From Acidimicrobiales bacterium (GTDB taxonomy: Bacteria; Actinomycetota; Acidimicrobiia; Acidimicrobiales; RAAP-2), in NCBI GenBank assembly GCA_017883025.1, contig JADGOH010000062.1:1-32014 (forward strand): a DNA stretch of 32,014 bases, given 5' to 3'. This document shows, one piece after another, positions 16,210 through 24,033 of the stretch. Made by a program: the position numbers and the translations under genes. How positions within the stretch are numbered: the first letter of the stretch is position 1; every line of letters begins with the position of its first letter. The notes below the pieces were generated by a model that made no database searches, was not told the origin of the DNA, and worked only from the letters and a program-made list of their open reading frames with translations.

Positions 16210-17217
16210 ATGTCCCTCATCCGCCGCCGGTCACCGGTCGCAGCCGATGGGGGCCGGGCGCGCCCGGACCCGGACCTTCGAGGGCGTCGGAGCCGGTCCA
16301 CGGCGCGGCGACTCGTCCGCGGCGTGCTGGTCGTCGCCGCGGGCACCGCTGCCCTGTCGCTGGCCGGCCCCTTCGCGCTGCGCCCCTTCACCGACCTCGC
16401 CGGGGCGGCTGGCGAGGTCACGGTGGCCTTCGTCCTCGACTTCGGCAGCACGTCGGCCGACCTGGTCGTCGGCTGCGTCACCGTCCCCGCCTCCGACAGC
16501 CGGTACGACGCACTCACCGCATTCGTGGCGTCGCGTGGACTCGCCTCGCCGACCTACGCCACGAGCGGGCTGCTGTGCTCGATCAACGGGACGCCGACGT
16601 CCGGGTGCGGACAGACCGTTCCCGGCGGGTACGTCTACTGGTCCTACTTCACCGCCGGGCAGGGAGCCTGGACGTACTCGAGCACGGGGGCGTTCGCCAC
16701 GGTGAGCCCGAACGACGTGGAGGGCTGGCGCTTCCAGAACCCGGGGTCGGGCCGTCCGAACGACCCGGCGCCGCGGGCGACGGCCCAGTACCAGGCCATC
16801 TGCCCGGCGACGCCGCCCTCGACCACGACGACCACGACGACCACGACCACGCCGAGCGCCCCGGACGGTGGGGGCACGAGGCCGGGGGGCGGCGCGTCCA
16901 CCACGCCGGGGGGCGGCGGGTCCGCCACCCCGGCCGCGGTTGCGCACGCGCACGCCGCCCAGTCCTCGAAGGGGGGGACCACGGGCTCCGCGGGCTCGAC
17001 CTCCACCACGACGACCACGTCCACCCGCCCCTCGGACTCCCCGTCGTCGTTGCCCGACTCGAGCATCCCGTCCGATCCCAAGGTCGCCGTCGCCACGGTC
17101 GCCCGCCATGTGACGCCCGGACCCGGGCCCGTCCCGCTCATCGTGGGCGGGCTCGTGGTGGCCGGACTGGCCGCCGCCGCCTGGCTCCGGTGGCGTAGGC
17201 GCCCCCGGACGCCGTGA
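16210..17217 (+). CDS. Secreted, membrane-anchored SCO2322/DUF4430-like protein (probable cobalamin capture)
   Basis: This 335-residue protein has a basic N-terminus and a signal segment (about 35-58, ending near LAGAAG). The extracellular domain (68-200) contains VAFVLDFGS, YDALTAFVASRG (99-110), LLCSINGTPTSGCG (121-134) and YVYWSYFTAGQGAWTYSSTG (141-160). These resemble streptomycete SCO2322-family proteins and the DUF4430/transcobalamin beta-domain pattern. C89, C123, C133 and C198 may form disulfides. A Thr/Gly/Ser-rich linker (202-285) leads to a C-terminal membrane helix (308-326) and a basic stop-transfer (RWRRRPR). Gene order and riboswitch control suggest it delivers cobalamin to the ECF transporter; this is inferred. 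ATG 16210 has an AGCAGG site; GTG 16186 is an alternative. The stop overlaps the T-component start. Confidence 0.7.
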   Translation: MSLIRRRSPVAADGGRARPDPDLRGRRSRSTARRLVRGVLVVAAGTAALSLAGPFALRPFTDLAGAAGEVTVAFVLDFGSTSADLVVGCVTVPASDSRYDALTAFVASRGLASPTYATSGLLCSINGTPTSGCGQTVPGGYVYWSYFTAGQGAWTYSSTGAFATVSPNDVEGWRFQNPGSGRPNDPAPRATAQYQAICPATPPSTTTTTTTTTTPSAPDGGGTRPGGGASTTPGGGGSATPAAVAHAHAAQSSKGGTTGSAGSTSTTTTTSTRPSDSPSSLPDSSIPSDPKVAVATVARHVTPGPGPVPLIVGGLVVAGLAAAAWLRWRRRPRTP

Positions 17218-18506
17218 GGCGACCCGGCTCGGCCTCGCCGGGTCGACGGGGGCTCCACCCGGCGGCGTGGTGGTTGTGGGCGGCCTGTATGGCCGGTGCG
17301 GCCTCACGCACCACGAACCCGATCCTCCTCCTCCTCATCGGCGGCGTGGTGGCCTTCGTGGTCGCCGCCCGCCGGACCGCCGCCCCGTGGTCGCGCTCGC
17401 TGGTGGTGTTCCTGCGGCTGGGCCTGGTGGTGATCGTGCTGCGGGTGGTGCTGGTGGTCGTCTTCGGGAACCGCCTGCCCGGGCACGTCCTGTTCACGCT
17501 CCCGCAGGTGCCCTTACCGTCGTGGGCCCGCGGGGTGAGCATCGGCGGGCCAGTCACCGTCGAGGCCCTGGTCCAGGCGGTCGTCCAGGGCCTGCGCCTC
17601 GCCGTCGTGCTGCTGTGCTTCGGCGCCGCCAACTCGCTCGCCAGCCCCTACCGGCTGCTGCGGTGCCTGCCGGCCGTGCTCTACGAGGCCGGTGTCGCCA
17701 TCACGGTCGCCCTCGCGTTCGCTCCGGAGCTGGTCGTGTCGATCGGTGCCGTGCGGGACGCCCGGCGGCTGCGCGGTCGTCCCGTGCGGGGGTTCGCCGG
17801 CCTGCGGGGCATGGCCGTGCCCGTGCTCGAGAGCGCCTTCGACCGTTCGTTGCAACTGGCGTCGTCCATGGACGCCCGCGGCTACGGCCGTCGGGTCCCG
17901 GTGTCGGCGGGTGCCAGGCGGTGGGCGACCGGCGGAACCGCGGTGGGGTTGCTCCTGGTGATCGGGGGCGTCTACGGGGTGCTGGTCAGCGGCTCGTTGC
18001 CGGGCGGCGGGATCCCCTTCGTTGCGGTCGGGGCCGTCCTGGTGGGTGTCGGGCTCGCCGCCGGCGGGCGCCGGACCAACCGCACCCGGTACCGCCCCGA
18101 CCCATGGGGGTGGCCGGAGTGGGTGGTGGGCGCCTCGGGCGCCGTGGCCGTGGGCTGCCTGATCGCCGCCGGCGTGCTCGGTGTCGCCGGCCTCCAGTTC
18201 TCCGTCTACCCGCTGGGCCTCCCCACCCTGCCCCTGCTGGCCGCAGCCGGGATCCTGGTGGGCCTGCTGCCCGCCTGGGCGGCCCCCGTCGAGCGCCGCA
18301 CCGCGGCGCCGGCACGGACACGTCCGCCGCGGGCACCGGGCGGGCCGGAGCGCGGCCGCACGGCCACCCCGGCGGCCGATTCGGCCGACGTGCCGCCCGA
18401 GCGGCCCGTGCCCCCGTCATCGTTGCCGGTGCCCACCAGCCCGAAGCGGCCGGCGGTCACCCCGGCCGATGCACCGGTGGGCCGCATCGAGGGACGCGTC
18501 GCGTGA
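17214..18506 (+). CDS. ECF transporter T component (CbiQ/EcfT-like)
   Basis: A 430-residue membrane protein coupling the ATPases to the substrate-binding S component. It has several hydrophobic helices (about 15-30, 36-52, 62-84, 122-142 and 155-175), then the cytoplasmic coupling helices. These carry the family's two Ala-Arg motifs: VRDARRLRG (180-188) and SMDARGYGRR (218-227). Extra helices follow (about 238-262, 265-288, 308-332 and 338-358). A Pro/Arg-rich, probably disordered tail (365-430) makes it longer than typical EcfT proteins (about 260 aa). The GTG start at 17214 overlaps the previous stop as GTGA, and its own stop overlaps the ATPase start the same way, indicating a tightly coupled operon. 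Confidence 0.88.
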   Translation: MRRPGSASPGRRGLHPAAWWLWAACMAGAASRTTNPILLLLIGGVVAFVVAARRTAAPWSRSLVVFLRLGLVVIVLRVVLVVVFGNRLPGHVLFTLPQVPLPSWARGVSIGGPVTVEALVQAVVQGLRLAVVLLCFGAANSLASPYRLLRCLPAVLYEAGVAITVALAFAPELVVSIGAVRDARRLRGRPVRGFAGLRGMAVPVLESAFDRSLQLASSMDARGYGRRVPVSAGARRWATGGTAVGLLLVIGGVYGVLVSGSLPGGGIPFVAVGAVLVGVGLAAGGRRTNRTRYRPDPWGWPEWVVGASGAVAVGCLIAAGVLGVAGLQFSVYPLGLPTLPLLAAAGILVGLLPAWAAPVERRTAAPARTRPPRAPGGPERGRTATPAADSADVPPERPVPPSSLPVPTSPKRPAVTPADAPVGRIEGRVA

Positions 18507-20122
18507 TCCGCTTCGAGCAGGTCACGTTCACCTACGACGGGGCCGACCTCCCGACGCTCGACCGTGTCGACCTCGCCGTCGGCGAAGGCGAGCTGTGCGT
18601 GGTGGTGGGCCCGACCGGCTCGGGCAAGACCACCCTGCTGCGGGCCGTGAACGGCCTGGTGCCCTACTTCACCGGCGGCCGCCTGTCGGGCGAGGTCGTC
18701 GTCGACGGCCGCTCCACGCGGGACTACCCGCCCCGGGAGCTCGCCGACGTCGTCGGCATGGTGGGGCAGAACCCGGCGGCCAGCTTCGTGACCGAGTCGG
18801 TCGAGGACGAACTGGCGTACACGATGGAGAACCTCGGGATCGAACCTGCGGTCATGCGACGACGGATCGAGGACACCCTCGACCTCCTCGGGCTGCACGA
18901 GCTGCGCCACCGGCCGCTCGCCACGCTGTCAGGCGGGCAGCAGCAGCGGGTGGCCATCGGCGCCGTGCTCACCGCGTCGCCCCGGGTGCTGGTCCTCGAC
19001 GAGCCGACGTCGGCCCTCGATCCGGCCGCCGCCGAGGAGGTGCTCGCGTCGCTCACCCGACTGGTCCACGACCTCGGCCTGACCGTGCTCCTGGCCGAGC
19101 ACCGCCTCGAGCGCGTGCTGCCCTTCGCCGACACCATGGTCCTGGTGCCGGGCCGGGGGTCCCCGCTCGTCGTCGGGACCGCGGCCGAGGTCATGGTCGA
19201 CTCGCCGGTGGCGCCTCCCCTGGTGGAGTTGGGCCGGCTGGCGGGGTGGGCTCCGCTGCCGCTGTCCGTGCGGGACGCCCGCCGCCAGGCCGGCGCACTG
19301 CGCCTCCGCCTCGCCGGCGCCCGACCGGCGACCCGCGACGCCGTGGCCGGAGCGCCACTGGCCACCCTCGACTCGGTGACCGTCCGCTACGACGAGGTCA
19401 CCGCGCTCGACGCGGTCAGTCTGGCCTTCGGTGCCGGCGAGGTGGTGGCCGTCATGGGGCGCAACGGCTCGGGCAAGTCCACGTTGCTCGCCCAGGTGGC
19501 CGGGGTGCGGCCACCGGCGTCGGGCACGGTTCGACTCGACGGCGTCGACCCGGTCGGTCTCGGCCCGCGCGACCTGGTGGCCAAGGTGGGCCTGGTGCCA
19601 CAGGACGCCGGTGTCCTGCTCTACGGCGAGTCGGTGGGCGAGGAGTGCGCCAGTGCCGACCACGACACCGGCCTCCCACCGGGGACGACCGCGGCCGTGC
19701 TCGAGCGGGTGCTGCCCGGACTGGACCCCGACCGCCATCCGCGGGACCTGTCCGAGGGCCAGCGCCTGGCCGTGGTGCTCGCCGTGGTGCTCGCCCCGGC
19801 GCCCCCGCTGCTCCTGCTCGACGAGCCGACACGGGGCCTCGACTACCCGGGCAAGGCCCGACTCGTCCGCCTGCTCACCGAGCTCGCCGACGCGGGCCAC
19901 GGTGTGGTCGTGGCCACCCACGACGTCGAGCTGGTGGCCCAGGTGGCCACGCGTGCCGTCGTGCTGGCCGAGGGCGAAGTCGTGGGGGACGGTCCCGCCC
20001 GCGCTGTCGTGTGCCACTCGCCGGTGTTCGCCCCGCAGGTGGCCAAGGTGCTGAGCCCGGACCCGTGGCTCACCGTCGACGAGGTGCGTACCGCACTGCT
20101 GGGGGAGCCGGTCCGTGGCTGA
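18503..20122 (+). CDS. ECF transporter double ATPase (fused EcfA-EcfA')
   Basis: This 539-residue protein contains two complete ABC ATPase domains, replacing the usual two subunits. Domain 1 has Walker A GPTGSGKTT (36-44), Q-loop VGQNP (87-91), signature LSGGQQQR (142-149), Walker B VLVLDEPTSALD (162-173) and the switch H200. Domain 2 has Walker A GRNGSGKST (319-327), Q-loop VPQD, signature LSEGQRL (416-422), Walker B LLLLDEPTRGLD (436-447) and the switch H in VATHDVEL. A linker (about 245-285) joins them. Both sites look catalytically competent, so energy coupling should be normal. The GTG start overlaps the T-component stop, and the S component starts within its last codons. Confidence 0.95.
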   Translation: MIRFEQVTFTYDGADLPTLDRVDLAVGEGELCVVVGPTGSGKTTLLRAVNGLVPYFTGGRLSGEVVVDGRSTRDYPPRELADVVGMVGQNPAASFVTESVEDELAYTMENLGIEPAVMRRRIEDTLDLLGLHELRHRPLATLSGGQQQRVAIGAVLTASPRVLVLDEPTSALDPAAAEEVLASLTRLVHDLGLTVLLAEHRLERVLPFADTMVLVPGRGSPLVVGTAAEVMVDSPVAPPLVELGRLAGWAPLPLSVRDARRQAGALRLRLAGARPATRDAVAGAPLATLDSVTVRYDEVTALDAVSLAFGAGEVVAVMGRNGSGKSTLLAQVAGVRPPASGTVRLDGVDPVGLGPRDLVAKVGLVPQDAGVLLYGESVGEECASADHDTGLPPGTTAAVLERVLPGLDPDRHPRDLSEGQRLAVVLAVVLAPAPPLLLLDEPTRGLDYPGKARLVRLLTELADAGHGVVVATHDVELVAQVATRAVVLAEGEVVGDGPARAVVCHSPVFAPQVAKVLSPDPWLTVDEVRTALLGEPVRG

Positions 20123-20960
20123 GCGCACCCACGTCGTCGCCGTCCGTCTGCAGGCACGCTCGTCGGCCCTGCTCCTCGTGACCTCCCTGCTGGGGCTGGT
20201 CTGCTTCGGCTGGCCGCTCCTCCTCCACGGCAGCTCGGCCTCGGCACTGGCCCACTCGGCGGACGCTCCCTGGATCTTCCTGTCGCTCATGCCGCTGCTG
20301 CTCGCCGTGGTGCTGAGCGCGCTGGCGGAGGGTTCGCTCGACGCCAAGGCCATCGCCCTCCTGGGGATCCTGGCGGCGTGCGGCGCCGCCCTGCGGGTGC
20401 CCCAGCCCGGGATCGCCGGGTTCGAGCCGGTGTTCTTCCTACTCATCCCCGCGGGCCGGGTGTACGGGCGGGGCTTCGGGTTCGTGCTGGGGGCACTGAC
20501 ATTGGCGGTGTCGGCCCTGGTCACCGGCAACGTGGGCCCGTGGCTGCCCTTCCAGATGTTCGGCGCGGCCTGGATGGGGTTCGGCGCCGGCTGCCTCCCT
20601 CCGGCCAGGGGCCGGGCCGAGCTGTGGCTGCTCGCAGGCTACGCAGCTGCCGTCTGCATCCTGTACGGCGCGCTCATCAACCTGTGGTTCTGGCCGTTCG
20701 GGGCGGGCACGGCGACGGCGTTCTCCTTCCAGCCCGGCGCGGGATTCCTGGTGAACCTGCACCGCTTCGTGCTCTTCGACCTGACGACGTCGCTCGGCTT
20801 CGACATCCCCCGAGCCGTAGTCAACGCCGTGCTCGTGCTGGTGGTGGGCCGCCCCGTGCTCAACGCCCTGCGCCGTGCGAGCCGCCGGGCCGCGTTCGAC
20901 GTCCCCGTCGCACACGTCGACGCGGCGACCGACGGCCCCGTGGAGACATCGGTCGCCTGA
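20115..20960 (+). CDS. ECF transporter S component (probable cobalamin-specific)
   Basis: A 281-residue membrane protein with about six hydrophobic segments (near 17-37, 52-70, 78-96, 120-140, 168-190 and 230-250). PGIAGFEPVFFLLIPAGRVY (98-117) and GALTLAVSALVTGNVGPWLP (126-145) are the recognisable S-component core, including small-residue faces that contact the T component. As last gene of a cobalamin-riboswitch operon it is assigned to cobalamin (or cobinamide) binding; the sequence alone does not fix the substrate. The GTG start at 20115 overlaps the ATPase stop by 8 nt. A terminator-like hairpin follows 21 nt after the stop. Confidence 0.85.
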   Translation: MAERTHVVAVRLQARSSALLLVTSLLGLVCFGWPLLLHGSSASALAHSADAPWIFLSLMPLLLAVVLSALAEGSLDAKAIALLGILAACGAALRVPQPGIAGFEPVFFLLIPAGRVYGRGFGFVLGALTLAVSALVTGNVGPWLPFQMFGAAWMGFGAGCLPPARGRAELWLLAGYAAAVCILYGALINLWFWPFGAGTATAFSFQPGAGFLVNLHRFVLFDLTTSLGFDIPRAVVNAVLVLVVGRPVLNALRRASRRAAFDVPVAHVDAATDGPVETSVA

Positions 20961-20981
20961 TCCTGGACCGGTGGCCCACCG

Positions 20982-21001
20982 CCCCCGTCGGCCGGCGGGG
21001 G
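20982..21001 (+). terminator. GC hairpin after the cobalamin operon
   Basis: CCCCCG (20982-20987) pairs with CGGGGG (20996-21001) around an 8-nt loop, 21 nt beyond the S-component stop. No T-run follows. Confidence 0.4.
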
Positions 21002-21014
21002 AGCGGGGGCGACC

Positions 21015-21020
21015 TACACT
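21015..21020 (+). promoter_or_regulatory. -10 box (TACACT) for the acyl-CoA ligase gene
   Basis: TACACT lies about 60 nt before the GTG start at 21080, leaving a leader of roughly 50 nt that ends in an AAGGAGGTG ribosome site. This promoter would give a leadered transcript, unlike several others in the window. Confidence 0.45.
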
Positions 21021-21079
21021 TCGTTACCCGCCGGTCATTTCGGGGCCGGCCCGCTCGCTCGCTGAAGGAGGTGGCCCCG

Positions 21080-22771
21080 GTGCCGCTCACGTATGAGGAG
21101 GCCCTGGCGCAGGTCACGGGCCCCGGACAGCTGTTCGAGGTGGTCGAGGCCCAGGTGGACGGCCTCCCCGTTCGGGTCTTCGCCAATGCCCCGGCCAACC
21201 TGGGCCAGCTCTTCGCCGGCTCCCGGGATGACGAGGCCGAATTCCTGGTCTACGAGGACGAGCGGTGGACCTTCGCCGAGACCATGCGCCACGTGGACGC
21301 ACTGGCCCATGCGCTGGTGCACACCTACGGGATCCGGAAGGGCGACCGGGTGGGCATCGCCATGCGGAACCTGCCCGAGTGGATCGTCTCGTTCGCCGCC
21401 GTCCTGTCGATCGGAGCGGTGTCCGTGTCCCTCAACGCCTGGTGGACCGAGTCCGAGCTCGACTACGCCATCGAGGACTCGGGGCTGGCGCTGCTGATCG
21501 CCGACCCCGAGCGCATCGAACGGGCGCACGCCCCGGCCCACTCGCGCGGCGTGCCGATGATCATGGTGCGCGGCGACCAGCTCGAGCCGAACCCCACCGG
21601 CGTGCAGCGCTACGACGAGGTCGTCTCCGTCGGCGATGCCATGCCGCAGGTCGAGGTCGACCCCGACGACGACGCCACGATCCTGTACACCTCGGGGACG
21701 ACCGGGTTCCCCAAGGGCGCCGTGTCGACGCACCGCGGCGTCGTCAACGGGCTCATGGGGTTCTGGTGCAACACCACGGTCCAGACGGCCCGCAAGGGCA
21801 CGGATCTGCTGGGCGGCGAGGGCGGGTTCGCCCCGTGCTTCATCCTGATCGTCCCGCTGTTCCACGTGACGGGCTGCGTGCCGGTGATGCTGTCGTGCTT
21901 CGGGATGAAGTTCAAGCTGGTGATGATGCACCGGTGGGACCCCGACACCGCCCTGCGCCTCATCGAGGCCGAGCGGGTCACGACGTTCGTGGGCGTGCCC
22001 ACCCAGAGCTGGGACATGCTCGAGAGCCCGTCATTCGCCAAGTACGACACCTCCTCGCTGGCCAGCATCGGCGGCGGCGGCGCCCCGGCCCCGGCCAAGC
22101 TCGTCGACCGGGTGGAGAAGGGCTTCAGCCGGGGCCGGCCGAACATCGGCTACGGCATGACCGAGACCAACGGCTTCGGCCCGGGCAACACCGGCGACGA
22201 CTACGTGACCCACCCGACGTCGACGGGACGGGCCCGCATCTCGGTCATGGACATCGAGATCCGGGACGATGACGGAAACGCCGTGCCGACCGGCACCCGA
22301 GGGCAGATCTGGATGCGGGGCCCCAACGTCATCCGCTGCTACTGGAACAAGCCGGAGGCCACGGCGGAGACGATCGTCGACGGCTGGCTGGCCTCGGGCG
22401 ACCTCGGCCGTGTCGACGGGGACGGCTTCCTGTACATCGAGGACCGGGCCAAGGACATGGTGCTCCGGGCTGGCGAGAACGTCTACTGCGCCGAGGTGGA
22501 GAGCGCGATCTACGAGCACGGCGACGTCTACGAGGCGGCGGTCTTCGGCGTGCCCCACGAGCGCCTGGGCGAGGAGGTGGGCTGCGTGATCCTGCGCCAA
22601 CCCGGCTCCGACCTCGACGCGGACGGACTGAAGGACTTCCTGTCCGAGTCACTGGCGCCGTTCAAGGTGCCGAGCCGGATCGCCTTCGCCGACGGACAGC
22701 TGCCCCGCAACGCCTCGGGCAAGATCCTGAAGCGGTCGCTCCGTGACTCGTACTTCGGGGACGGCTCCTAG
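21080..22771 (+). CDS. Acyl-CoA synthetase (AMP-binding, class I)
   Basis: A 563-residue ANL-superfamily ligase that activates a carboxylic acid through an acyl-AMP to acyl-CoA. The phosphate loop is LYTSGTTGFPKG (202-213). Later motifs are GGGGAPAPAKLVDR, GYGMTETNG, the hinge YIEDRAKDMVLRAGENVYCAEVE, and PRNASGKILKRSLRD with the adenylation lysine K548. The order is complete and the length normal for medium- or long-chain ligases. The GTG at 21080 follows AAGGAGGTGGCCCCG, a strong ribosome site. The substrate is unknown; fatty or aromatic acids fit the oxidative gene content of the window. Its TAG stop shares the palindrome CTAG with the stop of the convergent RNase Z gene. Confidence 0.93.
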   Translation: MPLTYEEALAQVTGPGQLFEVVEAQVDGLPVRVFANAPANLGQLFAGSRDDEAEFLVYEDERWTFAETMRHVDALAHALVHTYGIRKGDRVGIAMRNLPEWIVSFAAVLSIGAVSVSLNAWWTESELDYAIEDSGLALLIADPERIERAHAPAHSRGVPMIMVRGDQLEPNPTGVQRYDEVVSVGDAMPQVEVDPDDDATILYTSGTTGFPKGAVSTHRGVVNGLMGFWCNTTVQTARKGTDLLGGEGGFAPCFILIVPLFHVTGCVPVMLSCFGMKFKLVMMHRWDPDTALRLIEAERVTTFVGVPTQSWDMLESPSFAKYDTSSLASIGGGGAPAPAKLVDRVEKGFSRGRPNIGYGMTETNGFGPGNTGDDYVTHPTSTGRARISVMDIEIRDDDGNAVPTGTRGQIWMRGPNVIRCYWNKPEATAETIVDGWLASGDLGRVDGDGFLYIEDRAKDMVLRAGENVYCAEVESAIYEHGDVYEAAVFGVPHERLGEEVGCVILRQPGSDLDADGLKDFLSESLAPFKVPSRIAFADGQLPRNASGKILKRSLRDSYFGDGS

Positions 22772-23682
22772 CCTCGACGGATCGGGACGGGTACCCGCAG
22801 CAGGTCCTCGGCCGCCACCACGTCACCGAAGACCGCGAGCGCCTCGTCGAGCAGGACCCGGACGTCCGGGTACCGCTGGCTGAAGTGGGTGATGACCAGT
22901 CTGCGCGCCCCGGCGTCGCGGGCCACCCGGGCGGCGTCGGCCGCCGTCAGGTGCCGGTACCGACGGGCCAGGCCGGCGTCGGCCGATGCGAACGTCGCCT
23001 CGCACACGACCAGGTCGGCGTCGGCGGCCAGCTCGACGGCGCCGTCGCAGATCCCGGTGTCCATCACAAAGGCCATGCGCTGGCCCCGGCGCACCTCGGA
23101 CACCCCGTCGAGTCCGACCCGCACGCCGTCGCGGACGAGCGCGCCCTCGGTCAGCAGCCGGCCGACGTCGGGGCCATGGATGCCGATCGCGTCGAGCCGT
23201 TCCGCCAGCACGTGGACACCGTCGGGCTCGACGACCCGCCAGCCGAAGCACTCGGGGTCGTGGTCGAGGCGCACCGCCTCGATGGCGAACGCCGTGCCGG
23301 CGGACACCCGACCGTTCCCGGTGACGGGCACCGGGTGGACGTCGAGGTGGTCCTGGTAGGCCGAGGCGTGGCGGAGCCGGTCGAAGTAGGCCTGCCCGCT
23401 CGCCGGGTAGAGCACCTCGACGGGGTGGGGGACCCGGTCGAGCGAGAGGCGCTGGAGCATCCCGGGCAGCCCGAGGCAGTGGTCGCCGTGGAAGTGGGTG
23501 ATGCAGACGTGGTGGATCGAGGTCGGCGACGCGCCGGCCAGGAGCAGCTGCCGCTGGGTGCCCTCGCCGGGGTCGAACAGCACCGAGACCCCGTCCCACC
23601 GGAGGAGGTACCCGTTGTGGTTGCGGTGCCGGGTGGGGGTCTGGCTGGCCGACCCCAGGACCACCAGCTCGCGGGAGCTCAT
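22768..23682 (-). CDS. rnz: Ribonuclease Z
   Basis: A 304-residue metallo-beta-lactamase-fold endonuclease that trims the 3' end of tRNA precursors. The zinc motif is THFHGDH (62-68), followed by CLGLPG as in RNase Z. Other ligand motifs are DTGICDG, CEATFASADAGLA, RRYRHLTAADAA and THFSQRY, all in the expected order. The N-terminal VVLGSASQTPTRHRNHNGYLL is the standard substrate-facing start. A TAGAAC box lies 6 nt upstream of the ATG at 23682, with no Shine-Dalgarno, suggesting a leaderless message. Its last codon overlaps the convergent acyl-CoA ligase gene by four bases. Confidence 0.95.
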   Translation of the reverse strand: MSSRELVVLGSASQTPTRHRNHNGYLLRWDGVSVLFDPGEGTQRQLLLAGASPTSIHHVCITHFHGDHCLGLPGMLQRLSLDRVPHPVEVLYPASGQAYFDRLRHASAYQDHLDVHPVPVTGNGRVSAGTAFAIEAVRLDHDPECFGWRVVEPDGVHVLAERLDAIGIHGPDVGRLLTEGALVRDGVRVGLDGVSEVRRGQRMAFVMDTGICDGAVELAADADLVVCEATFASADAGLARRYRHLTAADAARVARDAGARRLVITHFSQRYPDVRVLLDEALAVFGDVVAAEDLLRVPVPIRRG

Positions 23683-23688
23683 GGCCCC

Positions 23689-23694
23689 GTTCTA
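23689..23694 (-). promoter_or_regulatory. Putative leaderless -10 box (TAGAAC) of rnz
   Basis: On the minus strand TAGAAC is followed by GGGGCC and the ATG, with the same 6-nt spacing as other boxes here. The last base deviates from TANNNT, so confidence is moderate. The divergent DUF167 promoter lies about 30 nt away. Confidence 0.35.
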
Positions 23695-23721
23695 GCCCGC
23701 CACCGGCGCCGGTGGCCGTGG

Positions 23722-23727
23722 CAGGCT
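23722..23727 (+). promoter_or_regulatory. Putative leaderless -10 box (CAGGCT) of the DUF167 gene
   Basis: CAGGCT is followed by GGCGCG and the GTG start at 23734. The box and spacing are identical to those of the K+ channel gene. Confidence 0.4.
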
Positions 23728-23733
23728 GGCGCG

Positions 23734-24033
23734 GTGAAGCGCCCCGTCCTGGTCCGGCCCCGATCGACGCACCCGGCCGTCGGCGGATCCCACGACGGCG
23801 TCCTGGTGGTGCGGGTACGCGAGCCGGCGACCGACGGACGGGCCAACCGTGCCGTCGTCGACGCGTTGGCCGCAGCCCTCGGGGTGGCACGGAGGGAGGT
23901 GCGGATCGCCGGGGGCGCCGCCTCGCGCCGCAAGCTCGTGGAGGTCGACGGCGACGACGCCGCACTGGGCGCCACCTGGGACCGCCTCGCCGATCGGGGG
24001 GCACCAGGCCGGTCCGGTCAGAGTCGGGCGTAG
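23734..24033 (+). CDS. DUF167 (YggU-like) protein
   Basis: A 99-residue protein of the DUF167/YggU family. The hallmark is VVRVREPATDGRANRAVVDALAAALGV (about 25-51), followed by VRIAGGAASRRKLVEVDG (56-73), which matches the family's V..G..S..K...I pattern. The molecular role of YggU proteins is not established. The GTG start at 23734 fits the domain and the CAGGCT box. The last 16 nt overlap the convergent GNAT-AAA gene; the C-terminal ~15 residues run past the domain and are not conserved in type. It is divergent from rnz, with a 51-nt gap. Confidence 0.82.
   Translation: MKRPVLVRPRSTHPAVGGSHDGVLVVRVREPATDGRANRAVVDALAAALGVARREVRIAGGAASRRKLVEVDGDDAALGATWDRLADRGAPGRSGQSRA

Noticed and set aside
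16815-17025. ACC/ACG-rich repeats as a possible CRISPR or microsatellite locus
   Set aside because: They are in frame and encode the threonine-rich stalk of a secreted protein; no spacer-repeat periodicity.
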